64,000 nt of DNA from G001797105 sp964528155 (GTDB lineage: Bacteria; Chloroflexota; Anaerolineae; Anaerolineales; E44-bin32): the NCBI GenBank assembly GCA_964528155.1, contig CAZGRL010000004.1, positions 37,400-101,399 on the forward strand. Direction: 5' to 3'. The stretch's first letter is position 1. Each line of letters opens with the position of its first letter. The notes below the pieces were generated by a model. The model was not told the DNA's origin. It was given only the letters and a program-made list of their open reading frames with translations, and did not search any database. Below are positions 49,650 through 59,694 of the stretch, piece by piece. Position numbers and translations under genes: made by a program.

Positions 49650-52022
49650 GTGGGAAAAGCCTCCCAAATTCAGCCTAGCTATCTGATTCCGAGCAGCCCG
49701 ACTTCGGAACGGCTTGAGGACCTTCTGTCCCGGATGACCGTGGATGAGAAGTTGGCCCAATTGACTTCATACTGGTTCCATGAACTGCGTGACGGTCAGG
49801 AGTTTCCCAATGGGAAGATGCGTGCGCTGTTGGCGAGCGGGATCGGTCAGATCTCGCGCGTCGGAGGTGGAAGCACTCTCACGCCGTCCGACGTTGCGCG
49901 GGCGGGAAACGCCATCCAGAAGTTCCTCGTCAGTGAGACACGTCTGGGCATCCCGGCCATCCTTCACGAAGAAAGTTGTGTCGGATACATGGCCCTGGGC
50001 GGGACAATCTTCCCTCAGATGATCGGAGTAGCGAGCACCTGGGATCCGGACCTGACCAAGGAGATGGCGACCGAGATACGCCGGCAGTTGTTGGCCGTAG
50101 GCGCACGCCAGACGCTGGCACCGGTCCTCGACATCGCACGCGACCCGCGTTGGGGTCGCACCGAGGAGACCTTCGGCGAGGATCCACTCCTGGCAGCGGA
50201 GTTTGGTGTGGCCTACATCCGGGGATTGCAGGGCCAGGATCAGGAGCCGCGTCTGATGGCTACCGGCAAGCATTTCGTCGGGCACAGCCAATCGGCTGGC
50301 GGCCTGAACTGTGCCCCGGCTGATTTGGGCGCGCACACATTGTGGGACGTGTATCTTATGCCGTTCCAGGCCGCGATCAATGACGCCGGATTGATGTCTA
50401 TCATGAACGCATATCCCGAACTGGACGGGGATCTGGTGGCTGCTTCGCGCACGATTCTCACCGACATCCTTCGCTCCAGGCTGGGCTTCGAAGGCATCGT
50501 CGTGTCCGACTACGAGGCCATCTCGATGATTCACTCCTTCCACCGTGTGGCAATGGATCAACGCAGTGCGGCGGTGATGGCCCTGCGCGCCGGTATCGAC
50601 CTCGAGCTGCCGACCCGCGTATGTTATGGCGAGCCTTTGCGAGCCGCACTCGAGGACGGGGAAGTATCTATGGATGAGATCGACCTCGCCGTCCGCCGCG
50701 TCTTGCAGTCGAAGTTCGATCTCGGTTTGTTTGAGCACCCATACGTGGATGAGGCGGCGGTGTCCCTGGCCTTCGAAACCCCGCAGCAACGTGCCCTGGC
50801 GCTTGAGGTGGCACGCCGGAGCATCGTCTTGTTGAAGAATGATGGTGGGCTGCTGCCCCTGACCTCGCCGAGCGTGATCGCCGTCATCGGGCCAAACGCG
50901 GACCAACCACGTCACCTGCTGGGTGACTACAGTTATCCTTCCATGCTCGAACTGATGATCCTGGCCCCTATCCCACGTCTGGCCTTCATCGGCCAGGTGG
51001 ACGAAGATCATGTGAGAGCGAACTCGGTCGAGATCCCGTCGGTCCTAGATCAGATCCGAGCGCTCGCCGACTCGGATACCGACGTGCTATACGCACCCGG
51101 CTGCAGCATCGCCGGCCCGGATCGAAGCGGTTTTGAGGAGGCCGTCCGCGTCGCAGGCCAGGCCGATGTCGTGATTCTGGTGCTGGGCGACAAATCGGGC
51201 TTGGTGCCAAGTTGCACATCGGGGGAGACGCGCGACCGGGCGGAGTTGGGTCTTCCCGGTGTTCAAGAAGAATTGGTCAGATCGATCGTGACCGTCGGCA
51301 AACCGGTAGTAGCCGTATTGGTGAATGGCCGGCCACTGTCGATACCGTGGCTGCACAAGAACCTCCCCGCCATTGTGGAGGCCTGGTTGCCAGGGGAGGA
51401 AGGCGGCATGGCCATCGCCGAGGTACTGTTCGGCCACACCAATCCCGGCGGAAAGTTGCCGATCACCTTCCCGCGCTCGGTGGGCCAGGTGCCGCTCTAC
51501 TACAGCCACAAGCCATCGGGGGGGCGCTCGCACTGGTACGGCGACTACGTTGAAACCCCAAGCGCTCCGCTGTATCCCTTTGGACACGGGTTGAGCTACA
51601 CTTCGTTTGATTATTCCGATTTACGCGTCTCACCAGAAGCAGCAGCCTCCGGCCAACATATCGATATCAGCTTCACCTTGACCAACACCGGGGATGTCGA
51701 GGGCGACGAGGTGGTCCAGCTGTACGTTTGTCACGAGTACGCCAGCCTCCCACGCCCGGTCGAAGAGCTCAAGGGCCTGCGTCGAGTCAGACTCGGTCCA
51801 CAGGAAAGTCGCCGACTGACCTTCCATCTCTCAATCGATGCGTTGGCGTTCTATGACGGGGCACTCGACCTGGTCGTCGAAGCAGGTGAAGTCAGAGCTT
51901 TTGTCGGCAGCTCATCGGCTGACATTCGCCTGCACACCCAATTCGAGGTCACCGGTCCTGCCAAAACAGCCATTGAACGCCGCGTTTTCGCCTGCCAAGT
52001 GGAAGTTAGTCGGATCCGCTAG
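49650..52022 (+). CDS. Glycoside hydrolase family 3 beta-glycosidase (probable beta-xylosidase)
   Basis: This 790-residue enzyme has a GH3 N-terminal barrel, with ILHEESCVGYMALGGTIFPQ, HFVGHSQSAGGLN and the nucleophile Asp in GIVVSDYEAI, then a C-terminal domain and a fibronectin III-like end (YTSFDYSDLRVSPEAAASGQ). It has no signal peptide, so it acts in the cytoplasm on imported oligosaccharides. The GTG at 49650 has GAGGAGA upstream. The xylA and xylB neighbours favour xylosidase over glucosidase. Confidence 0.93.
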   Translation: MGKASQIQPSYLIPSSPTSERLEDLLSRMTVDEKLAQLTSYWFHELRDGQEFPNGKMRALLASGIGQISRVGGGSTLTPSDVARAGNAIQKFLVSETRLGIPAILHEESCVGYMALGGTIFPQMIGVASTWDPDLTKEMATEIRRQLLAVGARQTLAPVLDIARDPRWGRTEETFGEDPLLAAEFGVAYIRGLQGQDQEPRLMATGKHFVGHSQSAGGLNCAPADLGAHTLWDVYLMPFQAAINDAGLMSIMNAYPELDGDLVAASRTILTDILRSRLGFEGIVVSDYEAISMIHSFHRVAMDQRSAAVMALRAGIDLELPTRVCYGEPLRAALEDGEVSMDEIDLAVRRVLQSKFDLGLFEHPYVDEAAVSLAFETPQQRALALEVARRSIVLLKNDGGLLPLTSPSVIAVIGPNADQPRHLLGDYSYPSMLELMILAPIPRLAFIGQVDEDHVRANSVEIPSVLDQIRALADSDTDVLYAPGCSIAGPDRSGFEEAVRVAGQADVVILVLGDKSGLVPSCTSGETRDRAELGLPGVQEELVRSIVTVGKPVVAVLVNGRPLSIPWLHKNLPAIVEAWLPGEEGGMAIAEVLFGHTNPGGKLPITFPRSVGQVPLYYSHKPSGGRSHWYGDYVETPSAPLYPFGHGLSYTSFDYSDLRVSPEAAASGQHIDISFTLTNTGDVEGDEVVQLYVCHEYASLPRPVEELKGLRRVRLGPQESRRLTFHLSIDALAFYDGALDLVVEAGEVRAFVGSSSADIRLHTQFEVTGPAKTAIERRVFACQVEVSRIR

Positions 52023-52056
52023 AGATACCTCCCTTCCCCACGCTGAGAGGAGAACG

Positions 52057-53559
52057 GTGTCAGACCCGGTCTTTCTGCTTGGCATTGACGTCTCCACCAC
52101 GGCTACCAAAGCGTTGCTGATCGATCAGACCGGCAAGGAGCTTGCGGCTGCGTCGAGCCAGTACTCGTACGACAAGCCGCGCAACCTGTGGAGCGAGCAA
52201 GATCCGAAGGTGTGGTGGGATGGAGCAGCGCGAAGCATCCACGAAGTGATGTTGAGGACCGGTGTGAAGGCCGAGCTTATCGCAGCCGTCGGTCTCACGG
52301 GTCAGATGCACGGCCTCGTCATGCTGGATGAGACGGGGAATATTCTTCGACCGGCCATTCTGTGGAATGATCAGCGCACGCAATCCCAGTGCGACGAGAT
52401 CCACGATCGCATCGGGAGGACGCGCTTCATCCAGACAACCGGCAACGTGGCTCTTACCGGGTTCACTGCCCCGAAGATCCTCTGGGTGAAGCAGAACGAG
52501 CCCGAAGTCTTTGCCAAGGTGAGACATATCCTCCTTCCGAAAGACTACTTGCGATACAAGTTGACCGGACAGTACGCGCTGGACAAGGCGGGAGGTTCGG
52601 GCACGGCTCTGTTCGATCTGAAGTCGCGCGATTGGTCGGCAGAAGTGCTGCAGGCGCTGGATATCGATCCGACCTGGATGCCGCCAACGTTCGAGGGACC
52701 AGAGTTCACCGGGACTCTCACACTCAAAGCCGGATCCGCGACCGGCCTGCGGCCGGGTACACCAGTGGTGGCGGGTGGAGGGGACCAGGCGGCGCAGGCA
52801 GTGGGCGTTGGTGCCGTCGAATCGGGGATTGTCGCACTGACTCTTGGGACATCGGGAGTGGTATTCGCCACAACCGACGCCGCATTGATCGAGCCGGAAG
52901 GTCGCCTGCATGCGTTCTGTCACGCCGTTCCGGGCAAGTGGCATCTGATGGGTGTCATGTTGTCAGCGGGAGGCAGCCTTCAATGGTATCGGGACGTGAT
53001 GGCGCCGGATATCGACTTTGACGCGCTCCTCCAAGAGGCCGACGCGGTCGCCGCAGGGAGCGAGGGGCTGCAATTCCTCCCGTACCTGAGCGGCGAACGC
53101 ACCCCCCACCCCGACCCGTGGGCGCGCGGCGCCTGGGTGGGACTAACCCAACGGCACGGACGTGGCCACCTCACCCGCGCAGTTCTGGAGGGGGTCGCTT
53201 TCGGGCTGAAGGATTCCTTCGGACTGATCCGGGCGGCCGGCCTGGGGGAGGTCCGACAGGTGCGCGCTTCGGGGGGTGGCGTCAAGAGCCGACTGTGGCG
53301 GCAGATCCTGGCCGACGTGCTCGAGTGTGAGCTGGTCACGCTCAACACCAGCGAAGGGGCAGCGTATGGCGCTGCCCTGATGGCCGGCGTAGGGGCTGGT
53401 GTATGGAGGGATGTGCCTTCAGCCTGCGCGGCGACCGTTAAGGTCACCGGAGCCATGTCTCCAATGCCGCAACAGGTCGAGGCATACCGCAAGTCCTATT
53501 CCATCTACCGCAATCTGTATCCCGCTCTAAAACCCAGCTTTGACCGAATGGCCTCATGA
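52057..53559 (+). CDS. xylB: Xylulokinase
   Basis: This 500-residue FGGY-family kinase phosphorylates D-xylulose. It has LLGIDVSTTATKALLIDQTG (phosphate-binding loop), GLTGQMHGLVMLD, ILWNDQRTQ, and GGGDQAAQAVGVGAV with the FGGY catalytic Asp. The GTG at 52057 has GAGAGGAG upstream; the open frame from 51838 overlaps the GH3 gene and is a shadow. Its stop overlaps the next start as ATGA. Confidence 0.95.
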   Translation: MSDPVFLLGIDVSTTATKALLIDQTGKELAAASSQYSYDKPRNLWSEQDPKVWWDGAARSIHEVMLRTGVKAELIAAVGLTGQMHGLVMLDETGNILRPAILWNDQRTQSQCDEIHDRIGRTRFIQTTGNVALTGFTAPKILWVKQNEPEVFAKVRHILLPKDYLRYKLTGQYALDKAGGSGTALFDLKSRDWSAEVLQALDIDPTWMPPTFEGPEFTGTLTLKAGSATGLRPGTPVVAGGGDQAAQAVGVGAVESGIVALTLGTSGVVFATTDAALIEPEGRLHAFCHAVPGKWHLMGVMLSAGGSLQWYRDVMAPDIDFDALLQEADAVAAGSEGLQFLPYLSGERTPHPDPWARGAWVGLTQRHGRGHLTRAVLEGVAFGLKDSFGLIRAAGLGEVRQVRASGGGVKSRLWRQILADVLECELVTLNTSEGAAYGAALMAGVGAGVWRDVPSACAATVKVTGAMSPMPQQVEAYRKSYSIYRNLYPALKPSFDRMAS

Positions 53560-54365
53560 GCGAATTCTGCGGCCACCCGACCGCCGTCTTAGGCAACGGA
53601 TTCCTTCGGATCGAGTATCTGACCGATGTGGGTTCGCGAATTGCCCGTCTGTTCACGCCAGGATCCGACGTCAGCATATTCGGTGAGCTACCGGAAGCCG
53701 GCGTCGAAACACCACATGGCCGATTTCGGTTCATGGGCGGTCATCGCCTGTGGCATGCGCCATAAGTCTCCCCGCGCACTTACATCCCGGACCAGACTGT
53801 GACAGTAGAGAAGACCGTCGAGGGTGTTCGGCTGAGCGCCGCTACCGAACCCGGCACCGGGATCGCCAAAGCGATCCAGATTCGGCTGGCCCCCGACCGC
53901 CCCGGCGCCACGATCCGCCATGAAATCCGCAATGACGGTTTGTGGGAGATTGAGTAGGCCGGGTGGGCTTTGACCATGTTCCGGCTGACCGGCGTGGAGG
54001 TGCTGCCGCAATCGTCCGAGAAGCCGGATCCGTCCGAGTCTGCGCCCGACCGAAAGCTGGTGTTGTGGCCATATACTCACGTGGACGACAGCCTTTTGTA
54101 TTTGGCGGACGACTTCATCTTGCTCAAGGCCGAAGCTGCCATGCCGCCCTGCAAGATTGGGTACTTCAATCGGCTTATGCGGGTCGGCTGTTGGCCGGAT
54201 GACGTGCTGTTCATCAAGCGATCCTCCCTCCAGCCTGGTGCGCGCTTCCCCGACGGCGGCTGCAACACCGAGGTGTACTGTAACGACACCTTTGTCGAGC
54301 TGGAGATGCTTGGGCCGCTGACAAGACTTTTCCCCGGGGAGACAATCGTCCACGAGGAGATCTGA
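53556..54365 (+). pseudogene. Mutarotase-like sugar protein (DUF4380/aldose-epimerase-like) with two in-frame stops
   Basis: A single frame of 270 codons is interrupted by TAA at 53763-53765 (after GGHRLWHAP) and TAG at 53955-53957 (after NDGLWEIE). The downstream part continues in the same frame with WALTMFRLTGVEVLPQSSEK and later WPYTHVDDSLLYLADDFILL. The pattern is that of carbohydrate-binding/mutarotase-like proteins. ATGA coupling to xylB shows the gene belonged to the xylose operon. Simple nonsense mutations, with no frameshift, suggest recent inactivation or sequence error. Confidence 0.72.
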
Positions 54366-54797
54366 GAAGTGTACGACAGGCTTGATCAGGGATTTATCCC
54401 GGAATCCTTGCTGCAGCAGATCCGGCTGACTTAGGATCATGCCTGGGGGAATAGTCGCCTGCGCGACAACCGGCGGCAGCCTTCACGACTGCTCCCGTGC
54501 AGCTTAGGGGCAGTCGCTCCGCTCCACGCTCTAAACACGCATCATGTTTCGATGGAACAGAGCCCGGCCGCCTGCCGCCACCCGAAGAGGTAGACCCTAC
54601 CCACGCCGCAGGGTCTTTTCGTGGGGCCTCGTTTCTGCTATAAGGATACTGTCGACACCCCGCAAGGCGAGAACTCGGACATCGCCGAGTCTGTCGGAAG
54701 AAGGCAGCCCACGTGCACCAACTTCGTCTGTCACCTGTTGGCGTTGCCCCCGCGCCGGGAGATTGTATGACGGGTCACTCGGTCGCTTGACGCCGCT
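54366..54797. other. Intergenic region upstream of the SARP-like regulator
   Basis: About 430 bases hold no recognised gene, and no clear promoter was found. Confidence 0.35.
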
Positions 54798-57700
54798 ATG
54801 GCCTCCAAACGTTCCCCATTCGCAGATGCAGTTACCCCGCTGGCCTTCGACCGCGGGAAGCTTCACCGAGATCGACTGGTCAATCGCATCCATGAGAGCC
54901 TGCCCCGCAGATTGATCTCGATCGTGGCGCCACCGGGCTACGGCAAGAGTACGCTCCTGGCCGACTTCACCTCCCACACCGAGTTGCCCGTGTGCTGGAT
55001 GCGGCTAACCCAGGCCGACACGGACGTGATGCGCCTGGCTAATGTCCTGCGGGCTTCGCTCAAGAAACGCTTTCGGCGATTGGGCGACAGGCCGGACCTG
55101 AAAGCGCTGGCGCGATCTTCGCCCGAGGCGTTGGCACGCGCATTCGTAAGCACGATCGATTCCCAGGTTCCAGAGCCATTCGTCCTGGCCATGGACGACG
55201 TTCACTTGCTCAATTCTTCTCCGCCAGCCCTTGGCTTCCTTGATGTGTTCATCCGCGAGTCGCCGGATCAGGTCACCGTCCTGACCGCCGGCCAGGAGCT
55301 CCCCGATCTGTCCCTCGCCCCTCTCGTTGTCGATGGCGACATGGTCGGTTTGGGTTTCCACGAACTCGCGCTGACGCAGTCGGAGCTGGAAGCCCTTGCC
55401 AGGCTCCGCCTGGGCAAGGAGACGGACCCTACCGAGCTCAGCCACCTGCTGATCGAGACTCAGGGTTGGATCACCGGCGTGCTTCTGTCCAACCAGATGC
55501 TAGGCACCGCCTCCCAGACCCTGGCACAACGCGGTCGCCCGATGGTGTACGAGTACCTGGCCGCCGTAGTCCTGGGGCAGCAACCGGACGAAGCGCTGCG
55601 GTTCATGCTCGACTCGGCCACGATGCCTGTCATGACGGCGGCGGCATGCGACAGCGTCCTCGAACGCGACGACAGCCAGCGGCTGTTGACCCGATTGGTG
55701 CGCGAGGGGTTGTTCGTAGTGGCGACAGAACAGACGCCGCGTAGCTACGAGTATCATCCATTGCTTCGTCGCTACCTGCTTGAGTTGTCGAGCACCAAGG
55801 ACCCTGTCCGCCTTCGCAGACTGCGAAAAAGGGCAGCAGACTATCTGAAGACTGCCGGCTCGATTGAGGATGCCGTCCAACTGTACTACGAGGCCGGTGC
55901 ATCCAAACCGATGACCGCCCTCGTATCGAAACACGCCTGGGACTTGCACGAACGGGGTCGGGTCCAAACGCTCGAGGTCTGGATTCGGAAGCTCGACGAG
56001 GTCGCTGGCGGGACCCCAATCCCGCATGTCTATCTGGCGATGGCCTACACCGACCGCGGCCAGTTTGATCAAGCGGAACAGAGTCTGGGCCGCGCGTTCG
56101 ACGCGCTCGACAAGGGACCGACATCCACTGATACGCGCGCGCTCGCATGGAATGCTAAAGCGCGCGTCGCCCTGCAGCGTGGTCGCTACCCCGAAGTACT
56201 CTCAGCGGTGGAGAAGGCCGAAGAATACCTGGACATGGGCCGGGACTCAGTCTTGCATGCCACGTGCCTTAGGCTTCGAGCTCGCGCCATCCATGACTCC
56301 GGCGGAGACTTGGAGGAGGCAGAGGACCTAGCTCTCTCCGCCGAGGCGGAGTTTCAACGTCTCGGCCGCACCTACAGCCTGGCGCAGGCACTCCTGGACC
56401 TTTCCCTGGTCCAGATCAGCCGGGGGAAGGCCTTCGAGGCCGGGGCCTCCAGCCGGAGAGCTCACACGATTCTCCTGGACATCGGGTCCCCGCTGCCCCT
56501 GGCAATCTCGTCCAACAACCTTGCGGTAATCGCCCACCGATCGGGAGATCATGAATCCGCGCTCGATCAATTCATGGATGGCCTTGGCTATGCGCAGCAG
56601 GCGGCGGCGCCGACCCTCGAAGCCAGAATTCTCCTTGGGCAGGCCGATGTGTTTTCCGATCTCGGCCTGCCCTACCAGGCTGCCGAACTCTATGCCCGAG
56701 GGCTGCGGCTGGCCACTCAACAAGGCAATCCTGAGCTTCTGACCTACGGCTACCTTCAGACAAGCGTGCTTCATCGGCGGTGTGGAACGAGTAGGCTCCC
56801 CCTTGTATGGTTTGAGCGGGCTCGCGAGGTCGCCGCTGATCAGAAAGAGGAGAGTGCTTCCCTGGCCATCCAGTTGGCCGCCCTTACATTGCCGGCGTCC
56901 GCCGAAGGCAGCCTGGCAAGGCTGACGGAACTCCTCGAACGGACGCCATCGATCCTCGATGCAGACCAACAAACGCTTGCGCTGTATTTCCTCGGTCGAG
57001 CGCGTCTCGTAACCGGCGACGAAGAAGGGGCCCAGCAGGCGTTCGAGAAGGCCGTGACATGGGCCGGCGAGCACGGGACCGAACAGCTGCTCGCCGGAGA
57101 GCTGATGTATGACGCCCCCACCCGTGAGTTCGTCACCGGGATGATGGAGCAAGATCCGATCGTCCAGACCCTCAACAACCGGGTCGAGCACATGCGTGCA
57201 GTCGCCCGCAGGCACCAGAAGTCGTCATCGGTGAGCAAGGGGGAGGCCCAGCTCCGTCTGGGTGCATTCGGCGGGTCGGAGATCGAATTCAGGGGAGAGC
57301 GCGTCGTCGACCTCGAACCACTGCCCCGCCAGATCCTGTTCTACCTGGCTGATCACGTCCCGGCCGAACGCGACCGTATGATGGAGGCGATCTGGCCCGA
57401 CGTGCCAGCGACCAAGCAAACGTCCAGTTTGTACACCGGCCTGCACGCCCTGCGCAACGCTCTGGACAAAGACGTTATCCAGATCGAAGGATCGTTGTAC
57501 CGGATCAACCCCAGCTGTGTTGTTCAGTTCGACGTGGTCGAATTCGAACAGGTGGCAGCGATGGCCGAGCGCCTGCCTTCGGGCGACCCACGACGGTTAT
57601 TCGCGCTCACCGAGGCCATCCACGCCTGCAATGGGCCGTTCTTGCCTGAGTTCAGTTCGGATTGGGTCAGCGAGCGGCGTCGAGAGCTCGAGGCGCGATT

Positions 57701-57962
57701 CCTTAGGCTGCTCACTGCCCATGCCGAGGAAGCCGTGGCGCGCGGCCAGCCGGACCAGGCCGTGGACAGCTTCCAGCAGGCGCTCCACATCGAGCCGTTG
57801 CGGGATGATCTGAACATGCGCTACCTGGAGCTCCTTCATCACCTCGACCGACGAAGCGAGGCCATCGGCCACTATCAGCGCTACATACAACTCCTCTCCA
57901 ATGAACTGGGCCTCGATCCCCCTCCAGCGCTGCGAGACCTATACAACAGGCTTTTAGGCTGA
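54798..57962 (+). CDS. Large SARP/MalT-type regulator (P-loop ATPase, TPR, winged helix, BTAD)
   Basis: This 1054-residue regulator begins with a STAND-type P-loop ATPase (APPGYGKST at 44-51, Walker B-like FVLAMDDVHLL near 130). A long TPR-like helical region (about 400-780) follows. A C-terminal winged helix near 815-900 (LPRQILFYLADHVPAERDRM) and a bacterial transcriptional activator domain (DQAVDSFQQALHIEPLRDDL, AIGHYQRYIQLLSNELGLDP) end it. Such proteins sense a signal and activate nearby genes. Three small ORFs follow in the same direction, probable targets. Confidence 0.9.
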   Translation: MASKRSPFADAVTPLAFDRGKLHRDRLVNRIHESLPRRLISIVAPPGYGKSTLLADFTSHTELPVCWMRLTQADTDVMRLANVLRASLKKRFRRLGDRPDLKALARSSPEALARAFVSTIDSQVPEPFVLAMDDVHLLNSSPPALGFLDVFIRESPDQVTVLTAGQELPDLSLAPLVVDGDMVGLGFHELALTQSELEALARLRLGKETDPTELSHLLIETQGWITGVLLSNQMLGTASQTLAQRGRPMVYEYLAAVVLGQQPDEALRFMLDSATMPVMTAAACDSVLERDDSQRLLTRLVREGLFVVATEQTPRSYEYHPLLRRYLLELSSTKDPVRLRRLRKRAADYLKTAGSIEDAVQLYYEAGASKPMTALVSKHAWDLHERGRVQTLEVWIRKLDEVAGGTPIPHVYLAMAYTDRGQFDQAEQSLGRAFDALDKGPTSTDTRALAWNAKARVALQRGRYPEVLSAVEKAEEYLDMGRDSVLHATCLRLRARAIHDSGGDLEEAEDLALSAEAEFQRLGRTYSLAQALLDLSLVQISRGKAFEAGASSRRAHTILLDIGSPLPLAISSNNLAVIAHRSGDHESALDQFMDGLGYAQQAAAPTLEARILLGQADVFSDLGLPYQAAELYARGLRLATQQGNPELLTYGYLQTSVLHRRCGTSRLPLVWFERAREVAADQKEESASLAIQLAALTLPASAEGSLARLTELLERTPSILDADQQTLALYFLGRARLVTGDEEGAQQAFEKAVTWAGEHGTEQLLAGELMYDAPTREFVTGMMEQDPIVQTLNNRVEHMRAVARRHQKSSSVSKGEAQLRLGAFGGSEIEFRGERVVDLEPLPRQILFYLADHVPAERDRMMEAIWPDVPATKQTSSLYTGLHALRNALDKDVIQIEGSLYRINPSCVVQFDVVEFEQVAAMAERLPSGDPRRLFALTEAIHACNGPFLPEFSSDWVSERRRELEARFLRLLTAHAEEAVARGQPDQAVDSFQQALHIEPLRDDLNMRYLELLHHLDRRSEAIGHYQRYIQLLSNELGLDPPPALRDLYNRLLG

Positions 57963-57996
57963 GCCTGATCCCCCAGCCATAGCCCCAATTCCTCTC

Positions 57997-58016
57997 GGGC
58001 GGCCCCACGGCCGCCC
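57997..58016. terminator. GC-rich hairpin after the regulator gene
   Basis: GGGCGGCC-CCAC-GGCCGCCC is an 8-bp perfect stem, followed by ATTTGCC. It is a plausible rho-independent-like terminator with a poor T-tract, 35 bases after the stop. Confidence 0.6.
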
Positions 58017-58167
58017 ATTTGCCTTCTGCACGGAGGCACTCATGCCTTCGGCTCGCTGCCCCGGTGGCCGGAAGTTGAACCCTTCATCCCTCCAGACTAA
58101 GGAAATCTTCAGGGCTGACCTGCTAGCCTGTCACCAGAGTGGAAAGCAAACCGATGAGGAGGTTGCC

Positions 58168-58221
58168 ATGATCCAGCGCAGAAGCCCAATGTCTGGTGGG
58201 GGTAGTGGGGAAGGCGGCTGA
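58168..58221 (+). CDS. 17-residue Gly-rich peptide ORF
   Basis: The peptide MIQRRSPMSGGGSGEGG is preceded by a very strong GAGGAGG site seven bases before the ATG. It has a basic N-terminus and a Gly/Ser tail. Such an ORF could encode a signal or modified peptide, or be a leader. It is too short for homology recognition. It precedes the two other small ORFs in the same direction. Confidence 0.4.
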   Translation: MIQRRSPMSGGGSGEGG

Positions 58222-58340
58222 CGAGAGGAGAAACGCCGTCTCTGTTCACCCCAAGTGAGACGCCAGCATGGGCAGCGGCAAAATCGCTGCCCTTGGCTTT
58301 CGGATGAACGAGGTGCAAAGTGCGATCAGGGAGGAGCGAA

Positions 58341-58631
58341 ATGTCAATCCGAGCACTCAGCCGCCTGCTAGGCAGATCGACGATTGACCCGGAAGTGGCC
58401 AAGGCCTATGAGAAGGGCCGCATCAGCGAAATCCTGGCCGAGTACGACTTCTCGCCAGAGACGAGGCGCGGACTCGAAACAATCGAAGCACAGTCCTTCG
58501 AGGAATTCGCCGCTCTGGCTCTGGATCTTCTTGAGACGATCGAAGCCGAAGCGCTAGCCTCCATCGCCCCGGACCCGAGGCAGGGCTTGGGCGCCGATGC
58601 CGTCGTCGAGGGAGAGGAACAGGCAGCGTAG
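58341..58631 (+). CDS. 96-residue acidic small protein, LigA-like helical pattern
   Basis: The protein MSIRALSRLLGRSTIDPEVA then KAYEKGRISEILAEYDFSPE and LETIEAQSFEEFAALALDLL has the helical spacing of small LigA/Nif11-like proteins (DPEVAxAY, then DFSPE). GGGAGGAGCGAA precedes the ATG. Nif11-like proteins include leader peptides of modified peptides, but no cleavage motif or Cys core is present, so that role is unproven. The C-terminal third is acidic (EGEEQAA). Confidence 0.6.
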   Translation: MSIRALSRLLGRSTIDPEVAKAYEKGRISEILAEYDFSPETRRGLETIEAQSFEEFAALALDLLETIEAEALASIAPDPRQGLGADAVVEGEEQAA

Positions 58632-58754
58632 CATTGGGCTTATCAACGGCGGGGCCTTCGAGGAGAAGATTGACAGCGCACGGCACCTTGAGCGTGGGTC
58701 CATTCCCGGATGTGCCGAACCAAGGCTGTCCCGGATCTAGGTAGGGGGTAACGG

Positions 58755-58919
58755 ATGATACGAGCATTGCGGTCGATCGATCGGGATGAGGTGGTGTATC
58801 AAGTGCTGCTGGTATTCTCGATTGCTTTCACTTCCCTGCGAGTGTTCATGACCGTGCACCACGCGGCCGGGCAGGCAGCGAGCTTGATCTCCCGGCTCAC
58901 CATGATGCTGGGCAGTTGA
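58755..58919 (+). CDS. 54-residue single-span membrane protein, family with a copy at 32865
   Basis: MIRALRSIDRDEVVYQVLLV then FSIAFTSLRVFMTVHHAAGQ and AASLISRLTMMLGS form one hydrophobic span (about 13-31), a central His pair and an amphipathic end. AGGTAGGGGGTA lies just before the ATG. The protein is homologous to the frameshifted copy at 32865-33027, so it is a real, duplicated gene family. Function unknown; it follows the SARP regulator and two other small ORFs. Confidence 0.75.
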   Translation: MIRALRSIDRDEVVYQVLLVFSIAFTSLRVFMTVHHAAGQAASLISRLTMMLGS

Positions 58920-59694
58920 GGCCAGACATGGCCCATCGGCCGCATCCAACGTTCAACGGGAAGATGCCTTTCGCCAGGACTTGACGATCCCTATGCCTTG
59001 GCCGGCGTCCGCCCCAGGGGGCAAGCAGCGAAAGCCGGTCGGCAAGATCGGCGGTAGAGGGGCGCCGGTCGCAAGGGGGAATTGGATGGCCAATGTAGCC
59101 AATGCGGCCGGTGTCCCCTGTGCCTTGCCACACTGCAGGGTCGTTCGGACAACCTGCCCGCAAGGCTGAAGGCACAGTCGATGAGGGTTCCCCACCCTGC
59201 CGCTCCCTCACCGACACCCCCAACGCCCTTGGCCCGCCTCAGATGATATCTCGTCGAATCGGTGCCCTATGATGCTGGCAAGTTCCGACCGAGCTTTGGA
59301 TGGCCGGGCGCGAGGTGCGATGGCGGCGCCCAGGTACCGGTCCTCCGCCCCTCAAGCGCGCCCGCCCGGCTGATGTCGTGTGTGCCACATAACCGACGGG
59401 CATGGCGCCCCGCTCGCTGACATCCTACCCCCGGCCAGACGAACCGCCCTGCTCTTGTGAACCAAGATTGCGCCAGCCAGGGAGGCGTGACGTTCCCCAT
59501 TGGAGATCCGTCCACGCTGCCCCAAGCACCCATCCTGCTACGAACCTGATTGAGTGGCACGCGACCGCATACACGCGATGGGAGCGGCTCGCGCACAAAC
59601 ACGGTATCGAGGCGCCTCCCGGCGAACCGCGTCAAAAACCGGGTGATAATGGAGCTACCCTCAACGACGGACATCACACCCGGAGGATTCGCCG
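58920..59694. other. Intergenic region, about 770 bases, no gene recognised
   Basis: Only overlapping short frames were found, none with a recognisable product or good ribosome site. Its function is not visible. Confidence 0.4.

Noticed and set aside
49767..51011. 414-residue minus-strand ORF
   Set aside because: Antisense to the GH3 enzyme with its conserved catalytic motifs; no independent support.
58303..58386. ORF MNEVQSAIREERNV overlapping the 96-residue protein
   Set aside because: No ribosome site and out of frame with the well-supported start at 58341.
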